A DNA stretch of 57,083 nt from Peribacillus tepidiphilus (GTDB lineage Bacteria; Bacillota; Bacilli; Bacillales; DSM-1321): contig NZ_WIAQ01000003.1 of assembly GCF_009466385.1 (NCBI RefSeq), positions 132,341 to 189,423 on the forward strand, written 5' to 3'. Positions 26,971 to 36,054 of this stretch are shown in pieces (the stretch's first letter is position 1; each line of letters opens with the position of its first letter). Made by a program: the position numbers and the translations under genes. Below the pieces are notes generated by a model that saw nothing but the letters and a program-made list of their open reading frames with translations, had not been told where the DNA came from and searched no databases.

Positions 26971-27287
26971 TATGATAAATGTACTTTACTTGAAACCCCC
27001 TGATTCGCGCGATACCAGAGCCAAAGATCATTAATAATGGAAGCCAATTCAGCAATTTCTGTGTTTAATTGGCAGGATACCAAAAAGTTTGATTCGGAAG
27101 AAAGCTGAGCCTGCTTCGTGTTAATGATCGCTTCCAACTCTTTGATTCTGTCAGGAATATGCCCTCTAATTTTTTCCCATTTAAGCAGGATGTCCTGCTG
27201 TTCTTCATACGAATAGTGTTCCCATTCTTTTTTTAAGTCAGGAATTTGTATACCGAGCCGATGGTCATAAATGAAATATTGCTCCAT
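26970..27287 (-). CDS. conserved hypothetical protein, helical
   Basis: The 105-residue soluble protein starts MEQYFIYDHRLGIQIPDLKK. It is mostly alpha-helical, with a likely coiled coil in the middle (RIKELEAIINTKQAQL) and a tryptophan-rich end (NDLWLWYRAN). An AGGAGG seven bases before the ATG supports it as a real gene. I recognise no domain. It diverges from argG and its 3' end abuts the 21-bp tandem repeat. Confidence 0.75.
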   Translation of the reverse strand: MEQYFIYDHRLGIQIPDLKKEWEHYSYEEQQDILLKWEKIRGHIPDRIKELEAIINTKQAQLSSESNFLVSCQLNTEIAELASIINDLWLWYRANQGVSSKVHLS

Positions 27288-27413
27288 TTATATTCCTCCT
27301 GTTTCATTAACGATAGTAACAGTTTACTATAGATTAAATGTTGTATCTATTTATCTTAATTTTTAGAAAAAATAGAACTATATTATTTTAGGAAATATTA
27401 GATAAAAATTCCT

Positions 27414-27441
27414 TGCAATAGGTGAATAAAGCTGATACATT
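27414..27441 (+). promoter_or_regulatory. candidate SigA promoter of argGH
   Basis: TTGCAA (27414) and TACATT (27436) have a 16-base spacer. A GTGAATAAA between them resembles an ARG half-site. The -10 is imperfect. Confidence 0.5.
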
Positions 27442-27471
27442 ATTTCATATAGTTGAATAAAAATAATAATA

Positions 27472-27489
27472 AATGAATTTTTATTCATT
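27472..27489 (-). promoter_or_regulatory. ARG box (ArgR/AhrC operator) of argGH
   Basis: On the minus strand the 18 bases read AATGAATAAAAATTCATT, an almost exact match to the AhrC ARG-box consensus, with a second partial match (TTGAATAAAAATAAT) just upstream at about 27453. The box ends one base before the argG AAGGAGG, so bound repressor would cover the leader next to the ribosome-binding site. Confidence 0.82.
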
Positions 27490-27507
27490 CAAGGAGGACA
27501 TAATCAA

Positions 27508-28716
27508 ATGGCAAATCCCAAAATTGTTTTAGCATATTCCGGAGGGCTTGATACTTCCGTCGCAATTAAATGGTTACAGGAGCAAGGATATGATGTAGTA
27601 GCATGCTGCTTAGATGTTGGTGAGGGAAAAGATTTAGAGTTTATTAAAAGTAAAGCCTTAACTGTAGGGGCCATTAAATCTTATGTAATTGATGCAAAAG
27701 AAGAATTTGCAAATGAATTTGCCCTTGCAGCATTGCAGGCGCACACTCTTTACGAAGGGAAATATCCGTTAGTATCCGCCCTTTCTCGCCCTTTAATTGC
27801 AAAGAAGCTTGTAGAAGTTGCTGAGCTCGAAGGTGCGGTAGCTGTAGCGCACGGCTGCACAGGGAAAGGAAATGACCAGGTGCGGTTTGAAGTTTCCATT
27901 CAGGCTCTAAATCCGGATTTAAAAGTAGTTGCTCCAGTACGTGAATGGAGCTGGTCACGTGAAGAAGAAATTCAATACGCGCTAGATCATGAGATTCCGA
28001 TTCCAATTCATTTAGACAGCCCGTTCTCGATTGATCAAAATCTATGGGGAAGAAGCAACGAGTGTGGAATCTTAGAAGATCCGTGGGCTGCTCCTCCTGA
28101 AGAAGCTTATGAACTAACAGCAAGCTTGGAAAATGCACCAGATACTCCTGATATTGTAGAAATTGATTTTGAAAAAGGCGTTCCTGTTAAATTAAATGGT
28201 CAATCTTATTCTCTAGCAAACTTAATTCTTGAATTGAATAAACTTGCTGGCAAGCATGGAGTAGGGAGAATCGATCACGTTGAAAATCGCCTTGTCGGCA
28301 TAAAGTCACGTGAAGTATATGAATGCCCAGGTGCCATCACACTAATTAAAGCTCATAAAGAGCTTGAAGATATAACTTTAGTAAAAGAAGTTGCTCATTT
28401 TAAGCCTGTTATCGAGAAAAAACTAACAGAGCTCATTTACGAGGGACTTTGGTTCTCCCCGTTAAAAGATGCTTTAATGGCATTCTTAAAAGAAACACAA
28501 GCAACGGTAAACGGTACAGTGCGTGTAAAGCTGTTCAAAGGTCATGCTATTGTTGAGGGAAGAAAATCAGATAACTCACTTTATAATGAAAAGCTCGCAA
28601 CATACACATCTGAAGATGAGTTCGATCACAGTGCTGCTGTTGGTTTCATTTCCCTTTGGGGTCTTCCAACAAAAGTGAACAGCATGGTGAACAATAAAAA
28701 GAAGGTGACAGTGTGA
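27508..28716 (+). CDS. argG: argininosuccinate synthase
   Basis: The 402-residue protein has the N-type ATP pyrophosphatase loop [15 protein letters not shown], then [13 protein letters not shown] and the [11 protein letters not shown] stretch typical of ArgG. It joins citrulline and aspartate using ATP. AAGGAGG precedes the ATG. It overlaps argH by four bases (GTGTGA). Arginine repression through the upstream ARG box is expected. Confidence 0.98.
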   Translation: MANPKIVLAYSGGLDTSVAIKWLQEQGYDVVACCLDVGEGKDLEFIKSKALTVGAIKSYVIDAKEEFANEFALAALQAHTLYEGKYPLVSALSRPLIAKKLVEVAELEGAVAVAHGCTGKGNDQVRFEVSIQALNPDLKVVAPVREWSWSREEEIQYALDHEIPIPIHLDSPFSIDQNLWGRSNECGILEDPWAAPPEEAYELTASLENAPDTPDIVEIDFEKGVPVKLNGQSYSLANLILELNKLAGKHGVGRIDHVENRLVGIKSREVYECPGAITLIKAHKELEDITLVKEVAHFKPVIEKKLTELIYEGLWFSPLKDALMAFLKETQATVNGTVRVKLFKGHAIVEGRKSDNSLYNEKLATYTSEDEFDHSAAVGFISLWGLPTKVNSMVNNKKKVTV

Positions 28717-30101
28717 AAAAGCTGTGGGGCGGACGTTTTACCAAATCCGCTGAGGAATGGGTTGATGAGTTTGGAGCCTCCATCTCTTTTGACAAAGAGC
28801 TCGTAATGGAAGATCTTGAAGGCAGTCTTGCCCACGTTACGATGCTTGGAAAATGTGGGATTTTATCGAAGGAGGATGTAGAGCAAATCAAATCTGGCTT
28901 GAAGCATCTACAGAAAAAAGCTCAAGCCGGAGAGCTCCAATTTTCAGTAAAAATGGAAGATATCCATTTAAACTTAGAAAGCATGCTAATTGATGAAATC
29001 GGTCCAGTTGGAGGAAAGCTCCATACAGGGAGAAGCCGTAATGACCAAGTGGCTACAGATATGCATCTATATTTACGTAATCAGACATCGGATGTAATAG
29101 ACTTGATTCAAGAGCTTCAACAGGCACTATTGACTCAAGCAGAGCAACATGTGGAAACGTTGATTCCAGGCTATACTCATCTGCAAAGAGCACAGCCCAT
29201 CTCATTTGCCCATCATTTAATGGCTTATTTCTGGATGCTAGAAAGAGATAAGCAGCGTTTTAAAGAGAGCTTTAAGAGGATCAATGTATCGCCGCTTGGA
29301 GCCGGTGCGCTGGCTGGTACAACATTTCCAATTGATCGGGAGTATTCAGCTGAATTGCTTGGATTCTCAGGTATTTACGAAAATAGCTTAGATGCTGTAT
29401 GTGACCGAGATTTTATTCTTGAATTTTTAAGCAACAGTTCTATGCTCATGATGCATCTATCTCGTTTAAGCGAGGAAATCATTTTATGGTCAAGCCAGGA
29501 GTTTCAATTCATCGAATTAGACGATGCTTTTTCTACAGGCTCTAGCATTATGCCACAAAAGAAGAATCCTGATATGGCTGAGTTGATCAGAGGAAAAACT
29601 GGCCGTGTGTATGGAAATCTAATGGGGCTATTAACAGTGCTCAAAGGATTGCCACTTGCTTATAACAAAGACATGCAAGAAGACAAAGAAGGCATGTTTG
29701 ATACAGTGAAGACTGTGATCGGCTCTTTAAGGATTTTTGCAGGGATGATTTCTACGATGAAAGTCCGCTCAAAAAACATGGAGAAAGCGACGAGAAGTGA
29801 TTTTTCCAATGCTACTGAATTAGCAGATTATTTAGCATCAAAAGGAATGCCATTTAGGGAAGCTCATGAAGTGGTTGGGAAGCTTGTGCTGCACTGTATT
29901 CAAAAAGAATGCTACTTAGCCGATTTGACCTTGGCGGACTTTAAAGCTGCTTCATCCCTTTTTGAAGAGGATATATACACAGCATTAAATCCGTATGAAG
30001 CGGTTAAACGAAGAAACAGTGCTGGCGGCACAGGTTTTGAGCAGGTGAAGAAGGCGATTGATAAAGCGAAAGAATTAATGAATGGAAAAGTACATGTATA
30101 A
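28713..30101 (+). CDS. argH: argininosuccinate lyase
   Basis: The 462-residue member of the fumarase/aspartase superfamily begins at a GTG inside the argG stop region with the typical [16 protein letters not shown]. It carries the signature [17 protein letters not shown] with the catalytic serine, and [12 protein letters not shown]. It splits argininosuccinate into arginine and fumarate. Coupled to argG and ended by a strong terminator. Confidence 0.98.
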   Translation: MKKLWGGRFTKSAEEWVDEFGASISFDKELVMEDLEGSLAHVTMLGKCGILSKEDVEQIKSGLKHLQKKAQAGELQFSVKMEDIHLNLESMLIDEIGPVGGKLHTGRSRNDQVATDMHLYLRNQTSDVIDLIQELQQALLTQAEQHVETLIPGYTHLQRAQPISFAHHLMAYFWMLERDKQRFKESFKRINVSPLGAGALAGTTFPIDREYSAELLGFSGIYENSLDAVCDRDFILEFLSNSSMLMMHLSRLSEEIILWSSQEFQFIELDDAFSTGSSIMPQKKNPDMAELIRGKTGRVYGNLMGLLTVLKGLPLAYNKDMQEDKEGMFDTVKTVIGSLRIFAGMISTMKVRSKNMEKATRSDFSNATELADYLASKGMPFREAHEVVGKLVLHCIQKECYLADLTLADFKAASSLFEEDIYTALNPYEAVKRRNSAGGTGFEQVKKAIDKAKELMNGKVHV

Positions 30102-30103
30102 TA

Positions 30104-30154
30104 AAAAAGGATGAGTCAAGAAGACTTGGGAATGTCTTCTGCTTCATCCTTTTT
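30104..30154 (+). terminator. terminator after argH
   Basis: AAAAAGGATGAGTCAAGAAGAC pairs, with a small mismatch near GTC/GC, with GTCTTCTGCTTCATCCTTTTT. Confidence 0.85.
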
Positions 30155-30267
30155 CTGTGAACAAAGAAGAATGATTTCGACTACATATTTTTCTTCTCTC
30201 AAAATTAGGAAGCAATTAATTGAGATTTACATGAAAGTCAGATCTTCACGTTCTACCCAATCATAGA

Positions 30268-30720
30268 TCATTCTTCTTCTTTTTTTGTACGTACTACAAG
30301 GACGTCACAAGTGGCGTATCGGGTAATATGTTCGGAAACGCTTCCAATAAAGAATCGTTCTACCGCATTTAATCCGGTTGCCCCGCAAATTATTAAATCT
30401 ACTTCATGTTTTTTCGCTAAATCTTTAGGTACTTTTATTTTCGGAGAGCCGTAATCTACTTCAATTATTACATTTTCTACTCCTGCTGCAACAGCATCGT
30501 CTTTGTACTTTTTCATCAACTCTGTTGCATAAGCCTCGGAACGTTCTGCTATCGTTCGGTCATATGCTTCAATGGTGGCAAAATTTCGAGTGTCGATGAT
30601 ATGAGCGACGATTAAAGAAGCATTGTTCCTTTTTGTGATTTCTACTGCCTTTTTAAAAGCCCATTCTGCTTCTTTGGATCCATCAACAGCAACAAGTATT
30701 TTTTTATACGTTAGTCCCAT
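30268..30720 (-). CDS. universal stress protein, UspA family
   Basis: The 150-residue single-domain protein starts MGLTYKKILVAVDGSKEAEW, the first Usp motif. Near the C-terminus it has the ATP-binding GATGLNAVERFFIGSVS (G-x2-G-x9-G-S), so it is of the nucleotide-binding type. Usp proteins are induced in stress; the specific role is unknown. The open frame extends to 30783, but the ATG at 30720 with GGAGGAGAGG is the start. Confidence 0.92.
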   Translation of the reverse strand: MGLTYKKILVAVDGSKEAEWAFKKAVEITKRNNASLIVAHIIDTRNFATIEAYDRTIAERSEAYATELMKKYKDDAVAAGVENVIIEVDYGSPKIKVPKDLAKKHEVDLIICGATGLNAVERFFIGSVSEHITRYATCDVLVVRTKKEEE

Positions 30721-30852
30721 AAACCTCTCCTCCAATTCTAATCCAGTGGAAAAAATTACTGGAATTCTACCTTTATTATACAATATTTCCCTTTGTATAG
30801 ATGTTTCAAAAAAGCGAAAAATAAGGGGAAATAGAAAGAAGGGAGAATGACC

Positions 30853-30996
30853 ATGGAAAAAGAAAAAAAGTCAAATGAGTTTACCTACGATCAGGATGGT
30901 CTTGACGAAACAGTCAAACAAATTGCTGATTCTTACATGAGTGGAGATACGGTACATTTACAGGAAGAACTAGAACGGAATCAAAAGAAAAGTTAA
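30853..30996 (+). CDS. small acidic/charged protein, 47 residues
   Basis: An ATG preceded by GAAGGGAGAATG opens a 47-codon frame: MEKEKKSNEFTYDQDGLDET, then VKQIADSYMSGDTVHLQEEL and ERNQKKS. It is hydrophilic, rich in Glu and Lys, without membrane segments. The good Shine-Dalgarno, its own slot between two minus-strand genes and the terminator just after it support a real gene. The family is not recognised. Confidence 0.7.
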   Translation: MEKEKKSNEFTYDQDGLDETVKQIADSYMSGDTVHLQEELERNQKKS

Positions 30997-31006
30997 ATAA
31001 GAAATA

Positions 31007-31043
31007 AAAGGAGAAACGCAATCTTATTGGTTTCTCCTTTTTC
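31007..31043. terminator. bidirectional terminator after the 47-residue gene / M24 peptidase
   Basis: AAAAGGAGAAAC pairs with GTTTCTCCTTTT around GCAATCTTATTG. T-rich on the plus strand and A-rich upstream for the opposite strand. Confidence 0.82.
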
Positions 31044-31047
31044 CTCT

Positions 31048-32145
31048 TTATTTAATAATTTGAAGCTCTTTCGGGAATTTTGTCAGAATCTCTACACCAT
31101 CTTTGGTCACTAGTAAATCATCTTCAATTCGAACTCCAGCTACGTTCGGTACGTAAATTCCCGGTTCAATTGTAAAGACCATTCCTTCTTTTAATACTAG
31201 GCCATTGGTTTCAGTCATGGATGGATATTCATGGACGCTGATTCCAAGGCCATGTCCAAGACGATGTGGGAAATACTCTCCGTAACCTGCTTCGCTGATT
31301 ATATTACGAGCTGTCAAGTCTATTTCAGAAGCGGTTTTTCCAGGTTTAGTAGCATTTACAGCGGCTACCTGTGCTTTTAAGACGGTTTCGTATATTTCTT
31401 TTTGTTTTTCATTAACATCATAATAGGCCACGGTTCTTGTAATATCTGAGCAATAGCCGTTTAGGACCACTCCCAAATCAAATAATACAAGGTCACCCTT
31501 TTGAATTTTTGTCATGCCCGGAGTTCCGTGTGGAGAAGCAGCATTTGCTCCGGTAAGAACCATTGTGGAAAATGCCATCTTATTAATGCCTTTTCTTTTT
31601 AATTCATATTCAATAGCGGCCAAAACATCCATTTCAGTTTTGCCCTCTTTCATTTCATTTACTCCAACCTCAACCGCGAAATCTGCTAGTTTGCACGCTT
31701 CTCTAATAATTTCCAATTCCTTCTCGTCTTTAATCATGCGAAGCTCTCTCAGCTTCTCTTCAGCTGAAACAAGAGCAGGAGTAGAGAAGTATTTTTGTAG
31801 GCTTTCATAGCGCTCTACATTCATATGCTCCTTCTCAATCGCGATCTTGTTAAGGGTTAATCCTCTTTTTTCAATAGACTTTTTAATGGATTCCCATGGA
31901 TTCTCAATATCTGTATAGCCGATGATTTCCTGTTCCCAGCCTGCTTTTCTTGCATCTTCTGCTTCCATTTTCGGACATACCAAAAAGGACTCACCTTCAG
32001 GAAAAACGGCAAGAGCCAACAATCTTTCATGAGGATCGCTGTGAAAACCGCTTAGGTAAAAAACATTTTCGGTGGATGTTATGAATGCTGCATCTAATTC
32101 CTTTTCACTTAGCCATTGCTTTAATAACTCTATACGCTTTACCAT
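31048..32145 (-). CDS. M24 family Xaa-Pro dipeptidase/aminopeptidase
   Basis: The 365-residue protein has a creatinase-like N-terminal domain (to about 130) and a pita-bread M24 catalytic domain. Metal ligands are visible as Asp in LVLFDLGVVLNG and YCSDITRT, His in RLGHGLGISVHEYP, and Glu in TIEPGIY and RIEDDLLV. It cleaves X-Pro peptides in the cytosol. Such proteins are variously named pepQ, papA or ypdF, so I give no symbol. GGTGAT is a moderate ribosome-binding site. It diverges from the small gene at 32443. Confidence 0.9.
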   Translation of the reverse strand: MVKRIELLKQWLSEKELDAAFITSTENVFYLSGFHSDPHERLLALAVFPEGESFLVCPKMEAEDARKAGWEQEIIGYTDIENPWESIKKSIEKRGLTLNKIAIEKEHMNVERYESLQKYFSTPALVSAEEKLRELRMIKDEKELEIIREACKLADFAVEVGVNEMKEGKTEMDVLAAIEYELKRKGINKMAFSTMVLTGANAASPHGTPGMTKIQKGDLVLFDLGVVLNGYCSDITRTVAYYDVNEKQKEIYETVLKAQVAAVNATKPGKTASEIDLTARNIISEAGYGEYFPHRLGHGLGISVHEYPSMTETNGLVLKEGMVFTIEPGIYVPNVAGVRIEDDLLVTKDGVEILTKFPKELQIIK

Positions 32146-32442
32146 TATGTATCACCTCTAAAATAATCTATAATTTGAGATTAACAGCGGAAAGCCTTCA
32201 ATGCAAATGAAGTTATTAACATCTTCATGTAAGCTTAGAAAAATGATAAAAAAACAGTAGCCTTTTCTTTAATTTTTTAATAATTTAGGGGACATTCAGA
32301 AAATCTCCCGAATGTTTGATTACGTAAGTAAAAAATTCATAATCCTCCTCTCCCATTCTGTCATTTTCCCTTTGAATCTGCATAAGGTAAGGTATAGGAC
32401 AAACCGAACTGCCTAATTTATAGGGGAAAAGGAGGGTTTTTT
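32146..32442. other. intergenic region upstream of the 78-residue membrane protein
   Basis: About 300 AT-rich bases with no ORF. A GACATTCAGAAAATCTC stretch at about 32291 looks weakly like a CodY box (four mismatches) and forms a small ACATTC/GAATGT hairpin. No confident promoter was seen. Confidence 0.4.
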
Positions 32443-32679
32443 GTGAAACAGCGCTTGTTAATGTGTATACTGCTTACGGGTGTTTTGCTTTACTATGCTA
32501 TTCCCCGTCTAGATGTAATGGCGGAGGGAGTTTTTGGTGTTTTCTCGATTGCTTGGCTTAGTCTTGCATTATTAGTGGTTGCAGGAAATATGTCGGCTCT
32601 CGTCTATGCTCCAAAGAAGAGGAAAATGAAGAAGGGAACTGTTACTAAAGAAAAAAGGAAAAGAATGTATCAAAGTTAG
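32443..32679 (+). CDS. small conserved membrane protein, 78 residues
   Basis: The GTG-started frame (AAAAGGAGGG upstream) encodes two hydrophobic helices (LLMCILLTGVLLYYAI and FSIAWLSLALLVVAGNM) and a strongly basic cytoplasmic tail (APKKRKMKKGTVTKEKRKRM). By the positive-inside rule the tail is cytoplasmic. The function is not recognised. It precedes ytoI, which has its own promoter. Confidence 0.8.
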   Translation: MKQRLLMCILLTGVLLYYAIPRLDVMAEGVFGVFSIAWLSLALLVVAGNMSALVYAPKKRKMKKGTVTKEKRKRMYQS

Positions 32680-32687
32680 GGCGTACA

Positions 32688-32716
32688 TTGTATAGCCTGG
32701 CTCTTACCCTTATAAT
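32688..32716 (+). promoter_or_regulatory. SigA promoter of ytoI
   Basis: TTGTAT (32688) and TATAAT (32711) with a 17-base spacer lie 37 bases before the TTG start. Confidence 0.7.
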
Positions 32717-32752
32717 GAAAATAAGAATGTCATTTGTAAAGGGTGAAAAGCT

Positions 32753-34072
32753 TTGGCTACAAAGCACGAACAAATTTTAAAATATATTGATAGCCTCCCT
32801 GTAGGCGAGAAAATATCAGTAAGGCAAATTGCAAAAGAATTGACAGTAAGCGAAGGAACCGCTTATCGAGCCATAAAAGACGCTGAAAATAAAGGCTACG
32901 TGAGCACCATCGAACGTGTAGGTACGATCCGGATTGAACGTAAGAAAAAAGAAAACATTGAAAAGCTTACATATGCCGAAGTCGTAAACATTGTGGACGG
33001 ACAAGTGTTAGGTGGTCGATCAGGTTTACATAAGACACTCAATAAATTTGTCATCGGTGCCATGAAGCTCGAAGCGATGATGCGATATACAGGAGCAGGC
33101 AATCTATTGATTGTCGGTAACCGTACGAAAGCGCATGAGCAAGCATTAAAAGCTGGAGCAGCAGTGCTGGTCACTGGAGGATTTGACACAGATGACTCAG
33201 TGAAAAAATTAGCGGATGAGCTTGAGCTTCCGATTATCTCCAGCAGCTATGACACTTTTACGGTAGCAACCCTGATTAACCGGGCCATCTACGATCAGCT
33301 AATTAAAAAAGAAATTTTACTAGTGGAAGATATCTTAACTCCACTGAAAGATACCGTTTTCTTAAAAATAGGCGAAAAAGTTTCTGATTGGCTTCGGTAC
33401 AATAAAGAAACGACACACAGCCGCTTTCCGGTTGTTGACGAAACAATGAAAGTTCAGGGAATGGTCACATCGAAGGATATAATGGGAGTGGATCCAGAAA
33501 CTCCGATTGAAAAAATCATGACAAAAAATCCGATGACCGTGAATGGAAAAACTAGTGTTGCCTCATCTGCACACATGATGGTGTGGGAAGGGATTGAGGT
33601 ATTGCCAGTGGTCGACGATTATCAAAATTTGCAGGGAATTATCAGTCGACAAGACGTCTTAAAAGCTCTTCAAATGATCCAGCGGCAGCCTCAGGTTGGC
33701 GAAACAATAGATGATGTGATTGCTAGCCAACTAGTCGATATGGGTGGTAGGGGCAAAGGAGAAGAAATATACCGCTGCGAAGTAACACCTCAAATGACAA
33801 ATTATTTAGGAACGATTTCGTACGGGGTATTTACTACCATTGTCACAGAAGCAGCCAATAGAGTTTTGAGAGCTTATAAGCGAGGAGATCTAGTAGTCGA
33901 AAATATGACTATCTATTTTATCAAGCCTGTACAAATTGATAGTCAGCTTGAAATCATTCCAAAGGTACTTGAGGTCGGCCGCAAATTCGGAAAGGTAGAT
34001 GTGGAAGTTTTCAATCAAGGAAAGCTGGTCGGTAAAGCAATGATGATGTGTCAGCTGTTGGACCGTACCTGA
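32753..34072 (+). CDS. ytoI: HTH-DRTGG-CBS-hotdog regulator YtoI
   Basis: The 439-residue protein is a fusion. It has an N-terminal winged helix-turn-helix (ISVRQIAKELTVSEGTAYRAI), a DRTGG domain (about 70-180), two CBS repeats (about 190-310, including VQGMVTSKDIMG and LQGIISRQDVLK) and a C-terminal hotdog thioesterase-like domain (TNYLGTISYGVF onward). The mix suggests a regulator sensing adenine nucleotides and acyl-CoA, but its targets are unknown. It starts at TTG with AAAGGGTG upstream. Order with ytpI and nrnA matches B. subtilis. Confidence 0.92.
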   Translation: MATKHEQILKYIDSLPVGEKISVRQIAKELTVSEGTAYRAIKDAENKGYVSTIERVGTIRIERKKKENIEKLTYAEVVNIVDGQVLGGRSGLHKTLNKFVIGAMKLEAMMRYTGAGNLLIVGNRTKAHEQALKAGAAVLVTGGFDTDDSVKKLADELELPIISSSYDTFTVATLINRAIYDQLIKKEILLVEDILTPLKDTVFLKIGEKVSDWLRYNKETTHSRFPVVDETMKVQGMVTSKDIMGVDPETPIEKIMTKNPMTVNGKTSVASSAHMMVWEGIEVLPVVDDYQNLQGIISRQDVLKALQMIQRQPQVGETIDDVIASQLVDMGGRGKGEEIYRCEVTPQMTNYLGTISYGVFTTIVTEAANRVLRAYKRGDLVVENMTIYFIKPVQIDSQLEIIPKVLEVGRKFGKVDVEVFNQGKLVGKAMMMCQLLDRT

Positions 34073-34084
34073 TAAATTGGACAA

Positions 34085-34131
34085 AAAAAGTGACACAAAA
34101 GGTCATCAGTTACGCCTTTTTGTGTCACTTC
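34085..34131. terminator. bidirectional terminator, ytoI/ytpI
   Basis: AAGTGACACAAAAGG pairs with CCTTTTTGTGTCACTT, with one extra base, around a loop of about 12. A-rich before and T-rich after. Confidence 0.88.
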
Positions 34132-34132
34132 C

Positions 34133-34438
34133 TTATTTCTTATAAGCTGTCTCCGCCTCATTTATGGCATGCGGCAAATAGAATTTATACGCTCGAATGC
34201 CTCCCCAAATGCTTAAGCCACCTACAATTATGAAAACAGCTGCAACGATATAAGTGATTGTCATTTGATAAAGGAACAATTGGTTAAGCCCGAACAATGC
34301 CACAAACATCCCAAGAGCAATGCTGGATTTTGCTGAAATCCACTTTCTTTCCATCGGTAGCTTTGTCCGAAAATACTTAATTTTATAGTAGATATATAAA
34401 GCAAGTGATATGATAATAAGGGTAACAAGAATTGGCAT
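34133..34438 (-). CDS. ytpI: YtpI family membrane protein
   Basis: The 101-residue protein has three hydrophobic helices (ILVTLIIISLALYIYYKI; IALGMFVALFGLNQLFL; ITYIVAAVFIIVGGLSIW). It matches the YtpI family in length and spacing; function unknown. The ATG at 34438 follows GGAGGGAATA at 11 bases and fits the family start better than the one at 34471. Convergent with ytoI and divergent from nrnA. Confidence 0.88.
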   Translation of the reverse strand: MPILVTLIIISLALYIYYKIKYFRTKLPMERKWISAKSSIALGMFVALFGLNQLFLYQMTITYIVAAVFIIVGGLSIWGGIRAYKFYLPHAINEAETAYKK

Positions 34439-34537
34439 TGACTGTATTCCCTCCGTTAGTATGTAATCCATAACATATTGTAACGGTTCATAATCACAAT
34501 TACCACTATTATATATTGAGAAAAAAAGGAGAATAAT

Positions 34538-35479
34538 ATGAAAGCTGAAATTTTAAAGGAAATTAAGAATTACGATACGATCATTCTACATCGGCATGTC
34601 CGTCCAGACCCAGATGCATACGGTTCTCAATGTGGACTAGCAGAGATCCTTAAGGTTTCTTTTCCAGAAAAAAAGATATACGCCGTAGGAGAAGAGGACG
34701 AGTCCTTACATTACATGAAAAGGCTAGATGAAATTCCTGATGGTACATACAAAGGAGCACTAGTCATTGTATGTGATACAGCTAATGAAGAAAGAATTAG
34801 TGACAATCGTTATAAGCTTGGAAATAAACTGATAAAAATTGATCATCATCCTAATGAAGATCCATACGGCGACCTAGTTTGGGTTGATACATCTGCAAGC
34901 TCTACAAGTGAAATGATCTATGAGTTTTATTTATTTGGAAAAGACCATGGTCTGAAAATAAATGATGAAGCTGCCAGATTATTGTTTGCAGGTATAGTGG
35001 GGGATACTGGAAGGTTTTTGTATCCTAGTACGACGGAGAAAACATTTTTATATGCCGGTGAACTTATTCATTATAACTTTTCTCGAACAGAACTTTTTAA
35101 CAGCATGTATGATATGAGTGAAAATTTGATCCGTTTAAATGGTTATGTATTGCAAAATTTTGAAATAACCAAAGGCGGAGTAGGAAAAATGGTGCTCGAT
35201 CAAAACATCTTACAAAAATATGATGTCAAACCTTCAGAGGCCTCCCTTCTTGTCAGCACACTAGGTACTGTAAAAGGATTGAAAGCCTGGGTATTTTTTA
35301 TTGAAGAAGATGAAGTCATTCGAACAAGACTTCGTTCGAAGGGACCTGTCATAAATGGTGTAGCCAGAAAGTATAACGGCGGAGGACATCCGCTTGCTGC
35401 TGGAGCATCTATTTATTCATGGAATGACGTGGATAACGTGGTGAGAGATTTAGAAAAAGCCTGCCAATCATATGAATAA
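34538..35479 (+). CDS. nrnA: DHH phosphoesterase: oligoribonuclease / pAp phosphatase NrnA
   Basis: The 313-residue DHH-DHHA1 protein shows HVRPDPDAYGSQCG (metal motif), the DHH triad in LIKIDHHPNEDPYGD, and GGGHPLAAGAS in the DHHA1 substrate domain. It degrades short RNA oligomers (nanoRNA) and dephosphorylates 3'-phosphoadenosine 5'-phosphate. AAAAAGGAG precedes the ATG. A long hairpin separates it from the convergent ytrI. Confidence 0.95.
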   Translation: MKAEILKEIKNYDTIILHRHVRPDPDAYGSQCGLAEILKVSFPEKKIYAVGEEDESLHYMKRLDEIPDGTYKGALVIVCDTANEERISDNRYKLGNKLIKIDHHPNEDPYGDLVWVDTSASSTSEMIYEFYLFGKDHGLKINDEAARLLFAGIVGDTGRFLYPSTTEKTFLYAGELIHYNFSRTELFNSMYDMSENLIRLNGYVLQNFEITKGGVGKMVLDQNILQKYDVKPSEASLLVSTLGTVKGLKAWVFFIEEDEVIRTRLRSKGPVINGVARKYNGGGHPLAAGASIYSWNDVDNVVRDLEKACQSYE

Positions 35480-35494
35480 ATGCTTTAAGAGCTT

Positions 35495-35559
35495 ATATAA
35501 GTGCCAGAGTACCTAAAGAGAATTTCATCGAATTCTTTAAAGGTACTTTGCACTTATAT
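35495..35559. terminator. long hairpin between nrnA and ytrI
   Basis: ATATAAGTGC, AGTACCT and AAGAGAATT pair in order with AATTCTTT, AGGTACT and GCACTTATAT across a CATCG-type loop, giving about 27 pairs with small internal mismatches. No strong T-run follows. It overlaps the last codon of ytrI. Confidence 0.65.
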
Positions 35560-36054
35560 TTGCCGAATCTTCACCTCAATGGTTAGCGTTGTAAAAAACA
35601 TAATTTCACTTACAATGATACGGTATCTTTTTTTATTTATTTCTATAATTTTGTTTTCAATGGACTTTTGTAAAAGATCCTTTCCTTTATAAACGGTCTC
35701 AATATCTTTGGCGATGAGGGAGCTTAAATCGTCTTTGATCGCTTCCTGTGCTTCCGTAACACTTAACGGATCTAGATTATATATTTTATCATTCGTAATG
35801 TGGACAGATATATCCTGCACAGTAAGCTTTTGTTCATTTTGCTCGTTTAATGCTTTGTATTCATTTTCCCAGACTTCATTTTTCAAATTTAAATCTTTAA
35901 TTTCTTCTCTTTGAGCATGAATGAGCTGAGCTTGTCTTTCCTGCATGTTCCCATATAAATAGAGAAATACAACCCAACTGATGATCGTTCCTAAAGCAAC
36001 TCCTGAAAAAAAACGTTGCCACAAAGGATTTTTGTAATAAGGGGGGATCCTCAT
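35554..36054 (-). CDS. ytrI: sporulation membrane protein YtrI
   Basis: The 166-residue protein starts MRIPPYYKNPLWQRFFSG, typical of YtrI. It has one membrane helix near residues 20-38, then a coiled-coil stretch (MQERQAQLIHAQREEIKDLN) and an alpha/beta tail. In B. subtilis YtrI and YtrH are SigE-dependent mother-cell membrane proteins needed for efficient sporulation. Its ATG overlaps the ytrH stop (ATGA). The frame opening at 36081 is too long for the family. Confidence 0.9.
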   Translation of the reverse strand: MRIPPYYKNPLWQRFFSGVALGTIISWVVFLYLYGNMQERQAQLIHAQREEIKDLNLKNEVWENEYKALNEQNEQKLTVQDISVHITNDKIYNLDPLSVTEAQEAIKDDLSSLIAKDIETVYKGKDLLQKSIENKIIEINKKRYRIIVSEIMFFTTLTIEVKIRQI

